A stretch of DNA of 64,000 nucleotides from Membranipora membranacea. Its lineage: Eukaryota; Bryozoa; Gymnolaemata; Cheilostomatida; Membraniporidae. The notes beneath the pieces were generated by a model, which was given only the letters and a program-made list of their open reading frames with translations, made no database searches and had not been told where the DNA came from. Below are positions 63,600 through 64,000 of this stretch, piece after piece (within the stretch, counting starts at the first letter, position 1; every line of letters begins with the position of its first letter). The stretch covers positions 9,937,501-10,001,500 of the forward strand of contig OU612070.1 of NCBI GenBank assembly GCA_914767715.1. Reading direction: 5' to 3'. The translations under genes were made by a program, and so were the position numbers.

Positions 63600-64000
63600 T
63601 CGATTCTCCAACTATCAAAGCATCTAAGTCTGGCTGTTGGCAGTTGGTTGGGGCCAAGTCAACTTCTTCATTAGTAAAATATTTCCAATTAAATTAAAAC
63701 TATAGCTTTCAGCTTCATGCTTCTTGATCAATTCTTATGATCAATTCTTACCTTTCATTTTTTGATGATTTATGTGTTATACAACTAAAAATATTTAAAT
63801 ACAGCGCTTGATTAGTCTTCACTTCATAGATAGATGGGGCTGGTTGATCTTTATTCCTTTTGTCGGTACAGCGTAGAAAGTCAGTGAAGTTTTAAATGTG
63901 TTCTCCAGGGTTGATTAGGTTTAAATTATGATCTCTTAAAAAGTAAAATTTTAGGCTCATAACATCAATGTCAACATATTTAGATAATCTTACAAGATAA
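63600..64000. other. Window end, no gene seen
   Basis: AT-rich sequence with a short direct repeat (TTGATCAATTCTTATGATCAATTC region near 63725). No coding or RNA signal. Confidence 0.4.

Noticed and set aside
1-64000. CRISPR arrays, bacterial operons, rRNA genes
   Set aside because: The window is clearly animal nuclear DNA with spliced genes; no regularly spaced identical repeats with unique spacers and no rRNA-like sequence were seen.

Overview
This is a window of animal nuclear DNA. It is AT-rich and gene-sparse, with short exons, GT-AG introns of hundreds to thousands of bases, and many small simple and fold-back repeats. The protein families fit a marine invertebrate bilaterian: an NK2.2 homeobox gene, a CDC42 small effector, a plant-type heme peroxidase of the kind found in molluscs, cnidarians and other invertebrates, and a Thr-rich mucin-like membrane protein. 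I cannot place the phylum with confidence. Nearly all exons were found by joining open frames at splice sites whose phases agree.

Layout. (1) 3.0-6.4 kb, plus strand: a secreted heme peroxidase, six exons, 364 aa, with a TATA box and a poly(A) signal. (2) 9.1-16.8 kb, plus strand: a CDC42 small effector (SPEC/CDC42SE) gene, three coding exons, 84 aa. Its CRIB exon and last exon are clear; its first coding exon is less certain. (3) 20.1-35.1 kb, plus strand: a mucin-like type I membrane protein, eight coding exons, 1401 aa. It has a signal peptide, two copies of an unrecognised six-cysteine domain (each built from the same exon pair), an ~840-residue Thr/Pro/Ser tract, one membrane helix and a basic/Ser/Tyr-rich cytoplasmic tail. 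A second first exon at 26.9 kb would make a 240-aa form with only the helix and tail. (4) 46.5-57.0 kb, minus strand: an NK2.2-class homeobox gene with two alternative 5' ends (300 and 369 aa) that converge on the same acceptor. Its homeobox is split by two introns.

The remainder is intron or intergenic DNA. It holds a 45-bp minisatellite, tandem duplications, hairpin (MITE-like) elements, a dispersed GCTAGC-containing repeat, a decayed coding-like stretch near 45.5 kb, and possible exons of another minus-strand gene at 61.7-63.5 kb.

The four genes show no obvious joint pathway. The points most worth following up are the duplicated cysteine domain with the internal promoter of the mucin gene, the two alternative N-termini of NK2.2, and the peroxidase that has lost key active-site residues.
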